Shown here piece after piece: positions 63,811 to 64,000 of a stretch of DNA of 64,000 bases. The stretch covers positions 1,994,311-2,058,310 of the forward strand of contig NZ_CP069163.1 of assembly GCF_018802765.1 (NCBI RefSeq), in the 5' to 3' direction. This stretch comes from Paludibacterium sp. B53371. GTDB lineage: Bacteria > Pseudomonadota > Gammaproteobacteria > Burkholderiales > Chromobacteriaceae. A program made the position numbers and the translations under genes. A model generated the notes under the pieces. The model did no database searches. It was given only the letters and a program-made list of their open reading frames with translations, and was not told where the DNA came from. Position 1 is the first letter of the stretch; the number at the start of each line of letters is the position of its first letter.

Positions 63811-64000
63811 TCAGACCGGCACACTCAGGGTCAAGGTCAATTGCCCGCTATAACTGCCGGCAGACACGCCACTGGCGGCCCCTGCCGTCGAGCCGTCACT
63901 TGTTGTGCTCAGATGCAGCGTGATGGGCAAGCAATAAAAGGGATAGGGAATGCTCGTCGTGGCCGCATGACTCACCGTCTTGCCTGGATAAGTGCTGCTA
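63811..64000 (-). CDS. Pilin-like protein, partial (N-terminus beyond window)
   Basis: The open frame runs from the window edge to a TGA at 63811 and ends AGSYSGQLTLTLSVPV, matching the last strand of the downstream pilin-like protein. The visible 63 residues contain one Cys (FYCLPITLHL). It is 34 bases upstream of the next gene and likely cotranscribed, as part of a fimbrial cluster continuing outside. Confidence 0.65.
   Translation of the reverse strand, partial: SSTYPGKTVSHAATTSIPYPFYCLPITLHLSTTSDGSTAGAASGVSAGSYSGQLTLTLSVPV

Overview
The window is a GC-rich, densely coded chromosomal segment from a Gram-negative betaproteobacterium, most likely of the order Neisseriales (Chromobacteriaceae-like). 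This rests on gene content: fruBKA, hpnCDE squalene genes, a LolD/LolC-E exporter, waaF heptosyltransferase, YhdP/TldD, and two MetNIQ importers. The species is not identifiable from the sequence alone. No phage, transposase, CRISPR array or rRNA operon was seen. No gene-free stretch exceeds about 300 bases.

Layout. 1-3.6 kb: end of the fructose PTS operon fruB-fruK-fruA. 3.7-6.2 kb: first methionine ABC importer (metNIQ) behind a long structured leader. 6.2-11.7 kb: leftward nlpC, a small orphan gene, lolC/E, lolD, mscS, nudB and an EEP-family hydrolase, mostly joined by start/stop overlaps. 11.8-14.7 kb: a UbiB-family kinase, an unrecognised gene, and a DUF2325 gene behind a near-perfect Fur box. 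14.7-20.4 kb: leftward operon hpnC-hpnD-hpnE-SDR-lipoprotein-radA. 20.5-21.4 kb: three tiny exported peptides, then tRNA-Ala and tRNA-Glu. 21.5-24.0 kb: second metNIQ. 24.1-31.4 kb: Nudix-PAP2 fusion, an NDUFA9-like protein, mmuM, a cystathionine beta-synthase broken by an amber codon, a SAM methyltransferase and the FetAB exporter. 31.4-38.1 kb: a PAS/GAF/GGDEF/EAL protein and pyruvate:ferredoxin oxidoreductase. 38.1-39.7 kb: a ShET2/OspC-like candidate type III effector. 39.8-43.5 kb: aromatic ring-cleavage product genes (maiA, fahA, VOC) divergent from a LysR regulator. 43.6-51.3 kb: an EAL protein, tldD, a nitrilase and yhdP. 51.4-57.0 kb: glnE, ilvE, a zinc-finger protein, waaF and a TetR regulator. 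57.1-64 kb: a Gln/Ala-rich protein, a fused antitoxin-toxin, yjfB, trxB, smr, bcp, phoH, a hydrolase, and two pilin-like genes running off the end.

Themes. Sulfur and methionine metabolism recurs: two methionine importers, mmuM, the interrupted CBS and a methyltransferase. Envelope biogenesis is the second theme: Lol, NlpC, squalene synthesis, waaF, YhdP and PAP2. Two cyclic-di-GMP phosphodiesterase candidates and a YjfB-family protein point to motility or biofilm control.

The most unusual items are the three-peptide secreted cluster with a shared C-x5-WYC motif, the single-ORF DUF1778-GNAT antitoxin-toxin fusion, the orphan ShET2-like effector, the amber-interrupted CBS with a possibly SD-sequestering leader, and the Fur-box-controlled DUF2325 gene. 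All functional statements are inferred from motifs read by eye; no database search was run.
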